Shown: one piece after another, positions 31,950 to 32,089 of the stretch
Position numbering within the stretch: the first letter of the stretch is position 1
How the letters are laid out: each line of letters opens with the position of its first letter
Assembly (NCBI GenBank): GCA_016875995.1
Contig: VGOG01000016.1
Coordinates: forward strand, 1 to 32,089
DNA from: Chloroflexota bacterium
Lineage (GTDB): Bacteria > Chloroflexota > Anaerolineae > VGOG01
Length of the DNA: 32,089 bases
Direction: 5' to 3'
Program-made: the position numbers and the translations under genes
Notes under the pieces: model-generated
What the model was told of the DNA's origin: nothing
Databases searched by the model: none
The model's input: the letters and a program-made list of their open reading frames with translations, nothing else

Positions 31950-32089
31950 ATGACTGAAGAGCGCATGATTTCGCCGAAGTTGAAAGAGGAAGAGGTTGCC
32001 TTGGACGTGTCCTTGCGCCCCAGGCGGCTGGCCGACTTCATCGGGCAGGACAGGATCAAGGAGAACCTCAAGATTGTCGTTGAGGCAGC
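31950..32089 (+). CDS. ruvB: Holliday junction helicase RuvB, N-terminal part
   Basis: RuvB is the AAA+ motor of the RuvAB branch-migration complex. Only 46 codons are visible before the right edge. They show the family N-terminus SLRPRRLADFIGQDRIKENL followed by KIVVEA, just ahead of where the Walker A motif would come. The ATG at 31950 has GAGGAAA upstream and a clear promoter. ruvA and ruvC are not adjacent on the visible side. Confidence 0.93.
   Translation, partial: MTEERMISPKLKEEEVALDVSLRPRRLADFIGQDRIKENLKIVVEA

Overview
The window is about 32 kb of GC-rich bacterial chromosome. The gene content fits the Chloroflexota, perhaps an Anaerolineae-like lineage. Supporting signs are a YvcK protein with N-terminal membrane anchors, a tmk-DarA pair next to a Ycf45-like R3H ATPase, a four-subunit pyruvate:ferredoxin oxidoreductase, a GT-C glycosyltransferase with a soluble C-terminal domain, frequent TTG/GTG starts, and many repeats between and inside genes. 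The lineage is inference, because no rRNA or complete marker gene is present.

Layout. (1) 1-1173, minus: gmk overlapping a Memo-family gene that runs off the left edge. (2) 1406-1795, plus: an FmdB-type zinc ribbon with a clear promoter. (3) 1858-5562, minus: GNAT-like protein, R3H/AAA ATPase, tmk, darA, divergent from a small GntR regulator at 5707. (4) 5707-10344, plus: gntR, yvcK, pgk, tpiA and an M50-like membrane protein. (5) 10362-18335, plus: a phosphate regulon, phoB-phoR-[Pho boxes]-pstS-pstC-pstA-pstB-arsC-phoU. A thioredoxin-type arsenate reductase sits between pstB and phoU, PstC carries an extra N-terminal membrane domain, and pstA is frameshifted as read. (6) 18338-24542, minus: an exporter of lipoprotein adaptor, large FtsX-type permease and two MacB-like ATPases, one fused to an AbrB-like domain. 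(7) 24871-28663, minus: a polyprenyl-phosphate sugar-1-P transferase, a GT-C membrane protein and upp. (8) 28763-31808, minus: porG-porD-porA-porB. (9) ruvB starts divergently at 31950 and runs off the right edge.

The most unusual signal is the repeats. At least nine loci carry short tandem arrays with a period of 7 (sometimes 8) bases, often as two inverted arms. The motif differs at each locus but the architecture is the same. They lie in leaders and between genes, and repeatedly enter reading frames: the N-termini of PstA and the R3H ATPase, the C-termini of Tmk, TpiA and the GT-C protein, and the middle of the PhoR ATPase domain. A second class, C-rich/G-rich palindromes, sits in frame inside three proteins and encodes Pro-rich/Gly-rich loops. 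A third class is roughly 53-95 bp imperfect palindromes between genes, one of them in the leader of the pst transcript. Together these look like small non-autonomous or replication-generated elements that remodel gene ends.

The phosphate region is coherent. PhoR/PhoB should sense phosphate limitation and activate pst through six direct repeats at exact 11-bp spacing that overlap the end of phoR. PstSCAB imports phosphate, and inevitably arsenate, which ArsC can reduce. PhoU closes the loop to PhoR.
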